A stretch of DNA of 20,822 nucleotides from NCBI GenBank assembly GCA_947174965.1, contig CAMWKY010000004.1, positions 1 to 20,822 of the forward strand. The letters are read 5' to 3'. Within the stretch, counting starts at the first letter, position 1, and every line of letters begins with the position of its first letter. Positions 1-6,563 of this stretch are shown in pieces. The notes beneath the pieces are model-generated. The model did not search any database, was not told the origin of the DNA, and saw only the letters and a list, made by a program, of their open reading frames with translations. The stretch is from an uncultured Ruminococcus sp. (GTDB lineage Bacteria > Bacillota > Clostridia > Oscillospirales > Ruminococcaceae). A program made the position numbers and the translations under genes.

Positions 1-609
1 AAGTTCATGTGCTGAACGTCCGTGAATGTGTCCATAGTAACATTCTTTAATTTTATAGCGGTATAGTATGTCCAGTATATCATAATTGAAATTGTTTGCA
101 AATATAGGCGGATAGTGCATGAATACAAGCGGTTCAAGACCTGCGCTGACTGCTGATTTTACAGATGTTTCAAGTCGCTGGACTTCTCTTTTCAGCACTT
201 TTTCGTCCTGTGTCTCATCTGGCATATTAACCCAGCCACGAGTACCGCAAATTCCATATCTGCCATAAGCATAATGATTGTTATGCAGAATTTTTATAGT
301 GTCAAATCCCTCTGCTGCAAGGAAATCCTCCATTTTTTTCTTAGTTCCCCACCAATAATCGTGGTTGCCTTTCAGGATTATTTTTTTTCCGGTAAGCTGA
401 TTTATAAATCTGAAATCAGGTATTGCCTGTTGCAAGGACATTCCCCACGAAATATCCCCCGCAAGCACGACAGTATCTTCATCTTTTACCTTTTCAAGCC
501 AGTTTTTTTCAATTCTTTCCTGATAATTTTCCCAGCCTGCAAAAATGCTCATTGTTTTTTCAGGGTCGCTGAAACACAAATGCAGGTCGCCGATAACATA
601 CAGATTCAT
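1..609 (-). CDS. Metallophosphoesterase, calcineurin-like (partial, C-terminus beyond window)
   Basis: This is a calcineurin-like metallophosphoesterase whose end lies outside the window; 203 residues are readable. The start is the ATG at 609..607. The di-metal motifs appear in family order: GDLH at residues 7-10, GDISWG from residue 51, GNHD at 81-84, a histidine in MHYPP (H165) and GHIHG at 193-197. All metal ligands expected of the fold are present, so the visible part is intact. There is no signal peptide, so it is probably cytoplasmic. The substrate cannot be told from sequence; the compact form without extra domains resembles the uncharacterised COG1768-type phosphohydrolases. Its start overlaps the threonine synthase stop by one base (TGATG), so the two are probably translationally coupled. 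The family call is firm and the biological role unknown. Confidence 0.9.
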   Translation of the reverse strand, partial: MNLYVIGDLHLCFSDPEKTMSIFAGWENYQERIEKNWLEKVKDEDTVVLAGDISWGMSLQQAIPDFRFINQLTGKKIILKGNHDYWWGTKKKMEDFLAAEGFDTIKILHNNHYAYGRYGICGTRGWVNMPDETQDEKVLKREVQRLETSVKSAVSAGLEPLVFMHYPPIFANNFNYDILDILYRYKIKECYYGHIHGRSAHEL

Positions 610-2102
610 CAGATTCCGAGAGCTTTCAGGACATATGTTTTCTGTTCTGCCTTATCAATTACATCATTGAAACGCTCCGGCTTGTTCTTGAGGTCAGCAA
701 GTGCAGACGGTACGGGAATATCAGAGAGTTCAGCAATTCTATCAACTTTTGCATATTCGTCAATATCTGATTTGTTGTTTTCAAGTGCTTCAAGAACTGC
801 CGCACTGAACTTATATGGGCTTGCTGTTGATGCAATAATAGTTTTAGTGCTGTCGCCTGTTGCTTCTTTGTAGTCGTTGTATACTTTTACTGCAACGGCT
901 GTATGTGTATCACAAGTATATGAATATTTTTCATAAATATTGTGGATTGTAGCCTTTGTCTGTTCGTCATCGCAGAATCCGCCGAAAAATTCCTCTTTAA
1001 GCTGTGCTTTTATATCGTCGCTTACTTCATATCTGCCATCAGATGCAAGCTTTCCGAACCATTCATTTATAACAGCATCATTCTTGCCTGTCATGATGTA
1101 GAGAAGTCTTTCAAGGTTGCTTGAAATGAGAATATCCATAGACGGAGAAACAGTTGCATAAAACTGACGGTTTCTGTCGTAAATACCTGTATTTATGAAA
1201 TCTGTGAGAACATTGTTGATATTTGATGCGCATATCAGCTTATTTACGGGAACACCCATTTTTTTAGCATAGTAAGCCGCAAGGATATTTCCGAAATTTC
1301 CAGTAGGAACTACAATATTAATCTTGTCGCCAAGTTCAATTTCGCCGTCTTTTACAAGTTCTGCATAAGATGATACATAGTAAACAATCTGCGGAACGAG
1401 TCTGCCCCAGTTTATTGAGTTTGCACTTGAAAACATCATGCCTTTTGAGTTGAGAGCGTTTTTCACGTCATTGTCAGTAAAAATAGCTTTTACACCATTC
1501 TGACAATCATCAAAGTTGCCTTTGATTGCACATACACCGACATTTTCGCCCTCTTGTGTTTTCATCTGACGTTTCTGCATAGGACTTACGCCATCTTCTG
1601 GATAAAATACAAGAATTGATGTGCCTTCAACGTCCTTGAATCCCTCTAAAGCTGCTTTGCCTGTATCGCCTGATGTTGCAACAAGGATTACAATTTTCTT
1701 GTCAAGATTGATTTTCTTTGCAGATGTTGTGAGGAAATACGGCAAAATCTGCAAAGCCATATCTTTAAATGCACAAGTTGGACCATGCCATAATTCAAGC
1801 ATATATGTACTGTCGAAAAGATGTGCAATTTCTGTAATGCTTTCTGTTTCAAAATTCTTTGTTGAATAAGCATTGTCTGTACAGTAATGGATTTCAGCTT
1901 CTGAAAAATCAGTGAGATACTTTGAAAAAACAAAAGAAGCTCTGTCAGCGTATTTCATGTCGCCGACTGCCTTTATTTCGTCAAGAGTAATTGCAGGAAT
2001 CTCCTCCGGAACGAAAAGTCCGCCCTCTGCTGAAATTCCTTGAGTAATAGCCTCTGCACTGCTTACTTTTACTCCGCTGTTTCGTGTACTGTTGTAAAAC
2101 AT
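609..2102 (-). CDS. thrC: Threonine synthase
   Basis: This PLP enzyme converts O-phospho-L-homoserine to L-threonine, the last step of threonine synthesis. The protein has 497 residues, the size of the longer (E. coli/yeast-like) class. The N-terminal domain carries the typical start with TRN near residues 6-8 and GGLFVPE at 27-33. The PLP lysine is K113 in the FKD motif. SGDTGKAALEGF and the asparagine-rich SSANSINWGRL segment follow, then the glycine-rich PTGNFGN loop that holds the cofactor phosphate. An AAGGGTG ribosome binding site lies upstream of the ATG at 2102. It is 13 bases downstream of the yraN stop and overlaps the metallophosphoesterase start by one base. No other threonine or homoserine genes are nearby, so its place in this operon is probably positional rather than a pathway link. 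Confidence 0.97.
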   Translation of the reverse strand: MFYNSTRNSGVKVSSAEAITQGISAEGGLFVPEEIPAITLDEIKAVGDMKYADRASFVFSKYLTDFSEAEIHYCTDNAYSTKNFETESITEIAHLFDSTYMLELWHGPTCAFKDMALQILPYFLTTSAKKINLDKKIVILVATSGDTGKAALEGFKDVEGTSILVFYPEDGVSPMQKRQMKTQEGENVGVCAIKGNFDDCQNGVKAIFTDNDVKNALNSKGMMFSSANSINWGRLVPQIVYYVSSYAELVKDGEIELGDKINIVVPTGNFGNILAAYYAKKMGVPVNKLICASNINNVLTDFINTGIYDRNRQFYATVSPSMDILISSNLERLLYIMTGKNDAVINEWFGKLASDGRYEVSDDIKAQLKEEFFGGFCDDEQTKATIHNIYEKYSYTCDTHTAVAVKVYNDYKEATGDSTKTIIASTASPYKFSAAVLEALENNKSDIDEYAKVDRIAELSDIPVPSALADLKNKPERFNDVIDKAEQKTYVLKALGI

Positions 2103-2115
2103 TCAAATCACCCTT

Positions 2116-2490
2116 TTAATAATTATAGCCTGTGGTATCATAGGCATTTTTTATATAATCAATGCTCTGAACATTTCCGTTGATTATTATAACTTCTGCA
2201 ATGTCAAAACGTGGCTGTAAATCAACAGGATATTTAGAACAATAATCACTTGCTGTTTTTATAATGAGATGCTGTTTTTTTGCGTTTACGGAATCAAATC
2301 CACCTGAAATACTGTTCGGCTTGCGTGTTTTCACTTCCACAAAGACAATATAATCAGCATCTGTTGCAATTATATCAATTTCACCGCCTCTTATGCGGTA
2401 ATTTCTTGCAATAATAGTATATCCCTTTTCAACAAGGTAATCGCATACGCTTTTTTCGCCGATATTGCCAATTTCTGTACTATTCATCAT
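2116..2490 (-). CDS. YraN/UPF0102 family endonuclease-fold protein
   Basis: This is a small protein of the YraN (UPF0102) family, predicted to have a restriction-endonuclease-like fold. Hallmarks are GNIGE near the N-terminus, YLVEKGY, N-R-GGEIDII and FVEVKTRK; the D and E-x-K residues fit a PD-(D/E)xK metal-binding site. The molecular role is not established. The frame stays open upstream to an ATG at 2544, but those 18 extra residues overlap rnhB and do not resemble the family. The family N-terminus begins at one of two adjacent ATGs, 2490 or 2487, giving 124 or 123 residues. Either start overlaps the end of rnhB by about 10 bases. I could not separate the two, because the upstream site (AAAGAA) is weak. 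The gene sits beside rnhB as in many Firmicutes. Confidence 0.88.
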   Translation of the reverse strand: MMNSTEIGNIGEKSVCDYLVEKGYTIIARNYRIRGGEIDIIATDADYIVFVEVKTRKPNSISGGFDSVNAKKQHLIIKTASDYCSKYPVDLQPRFDIAEVIIINGNVQSIDYIKNAYDTTGYNY

Positions 2491-3109
2491 TTTCTTTGAG
2501 AATTTTTTTGAGGAAAGTTTTTCTGTGAATATCGCTTGCACCATGTTTCAGTATCATTTCACGGTGTAATTCAGTACCATAGCCCTTGTGCTTTTCAAAG
2601 CAATATTCAGGATATTTTTCCGCAATCTTTTGCATATAGCGGTCACGTGAAACTTTTGCAAGAACAGATGCCGCCGCTATAGATGCAGATTTTGCATCTC
2701 CCTTGACAATACATTGTGCAGGAATATCAAGTTCAGGCAGTTTGTTTCCGTCCACAAGTGCATAGTCGGGTTTTATTCCAAGTCCTTCTACTGCACGTTT
2801 CATGGCAAGAAGTGTTGCCTGTAAGATATTGATTTTGTCAATCTCCGCGACAGTTGCAACAGCAACGCAGTAAGCATCAGCTTTTTTGATTATTTCATCA
2901 TAAAGCGTTTCACGTCTTGATTCAGAAATTTTCTTGCTGTCATTCAGATAGTCTATAAGCACACTATCATTTAATACAGCAGCAGCAGCATATACATCAC
3001 CAGCCAGCGGACCTCTGCCAGCTTCATCAACTCCACATATAACAGGGTATGTTCTGCGGATATTGCTGTCATATTCAAAAAGTTCTTTGTGTAGAATAAT
3101 TCTTGTCAT
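2480..3109 (-). CDS. rnhB: Ribonuclease HII
   Basis: RNase HII cuts RNA in RNA/DNA hybrids, including single ribonucleotides left in DNA. The 209-residue length is normal. The active-site acids are visible: D28 and E29 in GVDEAGRGPLAG, D120 in ALVDGNKLP and D138 in KGDAKSASIAAASVLAK. The DSKKIS motif at 58-62 is the type II signature. An AAAGGAGT ribosome binding site precedes the ATG at 3109. The gap from the rbgA stop is two bases, and the downstream yraN start lies inside its last codons, so this is a tightly coupled operon position. The protein should be cytoplasmic. I see nothing unusual in it. Confidence 0.97.
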   Translation of the reverse strand: MTRIILHKELFEYDSNIRRTYPVICGVDEAGRGPLAGDVYAAAAVLNDSVLIDYLNDSKKISESRRETLYDEIIKKADAYCVAVATVAEIDKINILQATLLAMKRAVEGLGIKPDYALVDGNKLPELDIPAQCIVKGDAKSASIAAASVLAKVSRDRYMQKIAEKYPEYCFEKHKGYGTELHREMILKHGASDIHRKTFLKKILKENDE

Positions 3110-3111
3110 AT

Positions 3112-3987
3112 TTACTCCTTTGACGGAATTTCAAGTGTAATCTGTCCAAGTTTTCCGCTTCTGAACTCGTCAAGAACTGTTATTGCAGTTCTTTCGGTAT
3201 TGACTTCACCGCCTGAAATTATCATGCCACGCTTTCTGCCGACTTTTTCAAGTAAATCAACACTGCTGGTATTTTCATCAAATTCAATTTTATATCGTGC
3301 TTTCAGTGATTCGGGATAATTTTCAGCAAGAAATATCAGAAGTTTCATTGCAAGAGTTTCAATATCAACAACATCATCTTTGATTGCACCAGTAAATGCA
3401 AGTCTTATTGCGACTGTCTGATTGTCGAACTTGTGCCAAAGAACTCCGGGCATATCAAGCATTTCTGTATTGTCTTTCAGCTTCACCCATTGTTTTACTC
3501 TTGTAACTCCAGGTCTGTCCTCAACTTTTGCACGTTTACCGCCTGCAAGACGGTTAATCAGTGAGCTTTTGCCGACGTTTGGAATACCAAGAATCATGAG
3601 CCTGATTGGTGTACCCGCTGTACCGTTCCGCTGACGTTTATCCATTAAATCTTTTAACACGGTTGATTTGATAGTGGGGATAAGTCTGTTAATATTTTTT
3701 CCCGATTTGCAGTCAACAGCAAGGGCAGTTATATTTTTCTTTTTGAAATAGTTAATCCAAAGTGATGTTGCATTGCTGTCGGCAAGGTCGCATTTATTCA
3801 TAAGAATAATTTTCGGCTTTGATGATGTAATGTTGTCAATATCGGGATTTCTACTGCTTAGCGGAGTTCTTGCGTCAATTATTTCCACAACGGCATCAAC
3901 AAGTTTTAAATTGGCTGAAATAGCACGTTTTGTCTTTGCCATATGACCCGGAAACCACTGTATTGGTTTCATGTCATCATTGTCCAT
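3112..3987 (-). CDS. rbgA: Ribosome biogenesis GTPase RbgA/YlqF
   Basis: This is a circularly permuted GTPase that acts in late assembly of the 50S ribosomal subunit. The N-terminus has the family signature IQWFPGHMAKTKR (residues 9-21). The permuted motif order is clear: G4 NKCD at 64-67, a G5-like DCKSGKN at 92-98, then G1 GIPNVGKSS at 134-142, G2 in PGVTR at 159-163 and G3 DMPG at 178-181. Length 291 matches B. subtilis YlqF, and the C-terminal part matches the family's RNA-binding region. The start at 3987 has a strong AAGGAGGG site. It lies 11 bases after a signal peptidase gene and two before rnhB. The rplS, lepB, rbgA, rnhB order fits a ribosome-linked operon: L19 is among the 50S proteins, and RbgA helps assemble that subunit. 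Confidence 0.96.
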   Translation of the reverse strand: MDNDDMKPIQWFPGHMAKTKRAISANLKLVDAVVEIIDARTPLSSRNPDIDNITSSKPKIILMNKCDLADSNATSLWINYFKKKNITALAVDCKSGKNINRLIPTIKSTVLKDLMDKRQRNGTAGTPIRLMILGIPNVGKSSLINRLAGGKRAKVEDRPGVTRVKQWVKLKDNTEMLDMPGVLWHKFDNQTVAIRLAFTGAIKDDVVDIETLAMKLLIFLAENYPESLKARYKIEFDENTSSVDLLEKVGRKRGMIISGGEVNTERTAITVLDEFRSGKLGQITLEIPSKE

Positions 3988-3998
3988 ATAAACCCTCC

Positions 3999-4571
3999 TT
4001 ATCCAATTTTTCCGATTTTATTGAGTGGTGATATTCTGAAAATTACTTTACCGATTATATTTTCTGTCGGTATAAATCCGATTTCAGCAGAACGGCTGTC
4101 CTCTGAAAGTGAGCGGTAATCACCCATAACAAATACATATCCTTGTGGAACTTTTATGGGATAATCAAAAGCACCTTCGTCCTTGTGAGTAAGTCCAAGT
4201 TTAAGGTAATCCTCAAAAATACGCTTGTCATTAACATATACAGCACCGCTTCCAAAGTCTATATCTATAGTCTGTCCGCCTGTTGCGATAATTCTTTTAA
4301 CAATAGTTTCGTTTATACCATCTTTTATTTCAAGTGAATTGTCGTCATTCAGTGTTACACTTTTGTCTGCACGTATAACGACAATATCACCCTGTTTCAG
4401 ATTGTTGCAGATATTCCATGCAATAACTTTGTCGCCTGATTTCAGCGTATCACGCATAGAATCACCGTTTACTGTAAAAATTCTGAAAATATATGTTGAA
4501 ATCATAAGCATGACAAAAAATGATATAATCAGAATTTCCAGAAAATCAGCAAATTTTCTTAACCTTTCCAT
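3999..4571 (-). CDS. lepB: Signal peptidase I (second of tandem pair)
   Basis: A type I signal peptidase of 190 residues that cleaves signal peptides from exported proteins on the outer face of the membrane. One membrane anchor spans roughly residues 11-30. The nucleophile is S38 in NGDSMRDTL and the general base is K92 in IVKRIIATGG. The later family box MGDYRSLSEDSR is present, with Y in place of the usual N of MGDNR. The ATG at 4571 overlaps the 3' end of the upstream signal peptidase gene by 13 bases. The two copies differ considerably, notably in the cytoplasmic N-terminal tail, so they look like diverged paralogues rather than a recent duplication. Both keep the catalytic dyad. Different substrate preferences are possible but not visible from sequence. 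Confidence 0.94.
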   Translation of the reverse strand: MERLRKFADFLEILIISFFVMLMISTYIFRIFTVNGDSMRDTLKSGDKVIAWNICNNLKQGDIVVIRADKSVTLNDDNSLEIKDGINETIVKRIIATGGQTIDIDFGSGAVYVNDKRIFEDYLKLGLTHKDEGAFDYPIKVPQGYVFVMGDYRSLSEDSRSAEIGFIPTENIIGKVIFRISPLNKIGKIG

Positions 4572-5257
4572 GAATCAGTCAGAATCCTGAACTCATTAAG
4601 CGGATAGTATTTTACAAGTGCTTTGCCGTAAATCTGGTCTTTCTTTATAAGTCCTACACTTCTTGCACGGCTGTCAGTTGAATGATTTCTGTTATCACCC
4701 ATTACAAAATAATAGCCGTCCGGAACTGTTATAGGGTACTGACCTGTAAAAGCACTATCACTTAAATCAGCAGTAGAATCAGGCTCATTTATATAAGGTT
4801 CGTTCAGCATTTCGCCGTCCACATATACATGACCGTCTCTGATGTCAATAGTCTGACCGCCAACAGCAATAACTCTCTTGATGATACATTCATTTATAGC
4901 TGAACTTTCAGGAATATAGGCATTTCCAGAACTGTCAAGCAGATAGTTTTCCATTTTGTCAATAACAAGAATATCGCCATATTTCACATCAAAAAATACT
5001 GTTGACATAAAAATTTTATCTGTATCTTCATCTTTTGCCGTTAAGTTAAGAGTAGGCAACATAGAGTGACCGACAATATTTACAGGGTGGAGAATATAAG
5101 TAAAAATAAGTACAACAACAAAAATTGTGGCAATAGTTGACTCTGCAATCTCAATAATATCTTTTATAATATTGCCTTTTTTCTTGCTGTTTTCTTCTGT
5201 ATTCTGTTCACTTACCTCATCTTCAGTATTTTCAATGATTTCTTCGTTGTTTTCCAT
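4559..5257 (-). CDS. lepB: Signal peptidase I (first of tandem pair)
   Basis: A type I signal peptidase of 232 residues. A charged, glutamate- and asparagine-rich cytoplasmic tail (residues 1-28) comes first, then one transmembrane anchor (about 39-58) and the extracytoplasmic catalytic domain. The nucleophile is S65 in VGHSMLPTL and the base is K127 in IIKRVIAVGG; MGDNRNHSTDSR is canonical. The extra acidic tail is the main difference from the downstream paralogue. The ATG at 5257 has an AAGGAGA site about 6 bases upstream. Only about 35 bases separate it from the T-run of the rplS terminator and I found no good promoter in that gap. Its transcription, and that of the six genes after it, may therefore rely on read-through from rplS. 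Confidence 0.95.
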   Translation of the reverse strand: MENNEEIIENTEDEVSEQNTEENSKKKGNIIKDIIEIAESTIATIFVVVLIFTYILHPVNIVGHSMLPTLNLTAKDEDTDKIFMSTVFFDVKYGDILVIDKMENYLLDSSGNAYIPESSAINECIIKRVIAVGGQTIDIRDGHVYVDGEMLNEPYINEPDSTADLSDSAFTGQYPITVPDGYYFVMGDNRNHSTDSRARSVGLIKKDQIYGKALVKYYPLNEFRILTDSWKG

Positions 5258-5291
5258 AATATCTCCTTAAAACTTATATTTTTAATAGCAA

Positions 5292-5314
5292 AAAAGGGAC
5301 TTTAAGAGTCCCAT
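5292..5314 (-). terminator. Intrinsic terminator after rplS
   Basis: On the minus strand, GGGACT pairs with AGTCCC around a five-base loop (hairpin at 5314..5298). Six T residues follow at once (5297..5292). This is a canonical Rho-independent terminator about 55 bases after the rplS stop. Because the next gene starts only about 35 bases further on, it may act as a partial terminator that lowers expression of the signal peptidase operon relative to rplS. Confidence 0.88.
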
Positions 5315-5326
5315 GAGTTGAGATGA

Positions 5327-5354
5327 ACAAGCCGGCAGAAATGCCGACAAGTTC
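5327..5354 (-). other. Second hairpin between rplS stop and terminator
   Basis: On the minus strand, an imperfect inverted repeat directly upstream of the terminator pairs GAAC with GTTC at the base and a GC-rich block with GCCGGC near the top, interrupted by two T:T mismatches. It has no T-run of its own. It could protect the 3' end of the rplS message or assist termination; this role is inference. Confidence 0.55.
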
Positions 5355-5369
5355 AATCTGTGTCGCATC

Positions 5370-5714
5370 TTAGCGAATCTGCTCTTTAACCTTTGCAGCT
5401 TTACCAACTCTGTCTCTGAGGTAGTAGAGTTTAGCTCTGCGTACTTTACCGTATCTTACAACTTCTACCTTGTCAACAACAGGTGAATGGAGTGGGAAAA
5501 CTCTTTCAACACCACAACCATGAGCAACACGTCTTACAGTGAAAGTTTCGCTGATTCCGCCGTGCTTCTTAGCGATAACAGTGCCTTCAAAAATCTGAAT
5601 ACGGCTTTTTTCGCCTTCTTTAATGCGTACGTGTACCTTTACAGTGTCACCAACGTTAAACTGCGGTACGTTTTCTTTCATGCTTGATTCGCTGATTAAT
5701 TTAAGTGCGTCCAT
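5370..5714 (-). CDS. rplS: 50S ribosomal protein L19
   Basis: Ribosomal protein L19 lies at the interface of the 30S and 50S subunits. The 114-residue protein has the standard length. It shows the family features: [16 protein letters not shown] near the N-terminus, [37 protein letters not shown] and a basic C-terminus with [12 protein letters not shown]. The start at 5714 has an excellent TAGGAGG site. The gene has its own promoter at 5894..5866 and a leader of about 145 nt, and ends before an intrinsic terminator. In many Firmicutes it sits downstream of rpsP, rimM and trmD; here those are absent and a radical SAM/DUF2344 pair lies upstream instead. Confidence 0.98.
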   Translation of the reverse strand: MDALKLISESSMKENVPQFNVGDTVKVHVRIKEGEKSRIQIFEGTVIAKKHGGISETFTVRRVAHGCGVERVFPLHSPVVDKVEVVRYGKVRRAKLYYLRDRVGKAAKVKEQIR

Positions 5715-5860
5715 TTTTTAATTCCTCCTAAAATTTCCGAACATTCTTACCAAAAATGCAGACCGTTTCAGCATAGCGTTGCAAAGGCAGAGGACTGTTC
5801 TGTATTAATGTCTTTCGGCATTAACCCACATCTGCAAAAAGCAGACGGATTTCAAATGCT
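5715..5860 (-). promoter_or_regulatory. Structured 5' leader of rplS (candidate L19 leader)
   Basis: About 145 bases separate the predicted transcription start from the rplS ATG, with no ORF of note. On the minus strand there are two simple hairpins: TCTGC-TTTTT-GCAGA (5845..5831) and TTAATG-(8 nt)-CATTAA (5824..5805). A later TCTGCA (5762..5757) can pair with the TGCAGA of the first hairpin, so two folds compete. L19 leaders with an autoregulatory role are known in low-GC Gram-positive bacteria. Whether this is the same RNA family is not something I can confirm by eye. Confidence 0.55.
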
Positions 5861-5865
5861 TTTAT

Positions 5866-5894
5866 ATCATACCATACTTTTCAAAAAAAATCAA
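5866..5894 (-). promoter_or_regulatory. Promoter of rplS
   Basis: On the minus strand, a -35 box TTGATT (5894..5889) lies 17 bases from a -10 box TATGAT (5871..5866). This is close to the housekeeping sigma consensus with ideal spacing. It starts only six bases after the stop codon of the upstream DUF2344 gene, so rplS can be transcribed independently of that operon. Confidence 0.8.
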
Positions 5895-5900
5895 GTGTTT

Positions 5901-6563
5901 TCAGAAAAATTTTTCATTATTTTCACACAAAATTGCTTTTCGTGTGATTTTTACAGTTTCAAACGGTGTCTGACATATATTTTTTAGTGAATCTATGAAT
6001 AAATTCGGGTTGTAGTTCGTCTGCGTACCTGCTGGCAGGCGGACAATCATATCAATTGAACTTCCATTAAGTTTGTATGATACTATTTCAAGGTCGGGCA
6101 TTATGTCAACTGTTTTGATGCCCTTTTTAGTTTTCTTTTCAATAAGTATTTCAGGCATAGCAAGAAGTTCTATAAGTGCATCATATACTTCTGTTATATT
6201 TTCTGAAACAAGCGAAAAACTGTACTCCGCTTTTGTTATTGCAGTAATTTTCTTTACTTGCTCTGCAACTGAAATTATGCGCATACCCTCTGGCATAACA
6301 GCATTAAGCTTGTCCCTTATTTCATCAAACGGCATATTGTCGTCGGTTATGTTGAAGTCCATAATTTCGCACGAACTTTCAAATCCTAAAGAAAGTGCAA
6401 GTGCAAAACTGTAGTATGGGTGCGGATTGAAACCCTCTGTATACCATACAGGCAGTTTTGAACGTCTGAAAGTTCTCAACATACAGCGGTTTAAATCAAG
6501 ATGCGAAATATATTTAGCTCTGCCTGTTTTTTCAAAAACTGCTCTTAATCGTAACAAAAACAT
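5901..6563 (-). CDS. DUF2344 (TIGR03936) radical SAM-linked protein
   Basis: A 220-residue protein of the DUF2344/TIGR03936 family, whose members occur next to, or fused with, the radical SAM protein of the TIGR03960 type. The N-terminal signature is visible: LRAVFEKTGRAKYISHLDL, then the R-rich RTFRRSKLPVWYTEGFNPHP. The family's function is unproven. The ATG at 6563 overlaps the 3' end of the radical SAM gene by 19 bases, inside which lies a GGGAGGG ribosome binding site very close to the ATG. A TTG two codons later would have better spacing, so the exact start is slightly uncertain. The pair is split here, unlike the fused forms known in some bacteria. Its end abuts the rplS promoter and no terminator separates them. 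Confidence 0.88.
   Translation of the reverse strand: MFLLRLRAVFEKTGRAKYISHLDLNRCMLRTFRRSKLPVWYTEGFNPHPYYSFALALSLGFESSCEIMDFNITDDNMPFDEIRDKLNAVMPEGMRIISVAEQVKKITAITKAEYSFSLVSENITEVYDALIELLAMPEILIEKKTKKGIKTVDIMPDLEIVSYKLNGSSIDMIVRLPAGTQTNYNPNLFIDSLKNICQTPFETVKITRKAILCENNEKFF

Noticed and set aside
274..873. 199-codon plus-strand ORF as a gene
   Set aside because: It lies opposite the metallophosphoesterase and thrC, has no ribosome binding site worth noting, and its translation lacks recognisable motifs.
2491..2544. Upstream extension of the YraN gene to the ATG at 2544
   Set aside because: The added residues derive from the rnhB coding region in another frame and do not match the family N-terminus.
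4225..4590. Plus-strand ORF of 121 codons opposite lepB
   Set aside because: It is a shadow of the signal peptidase genes; no start signal or family resemblance supports it.
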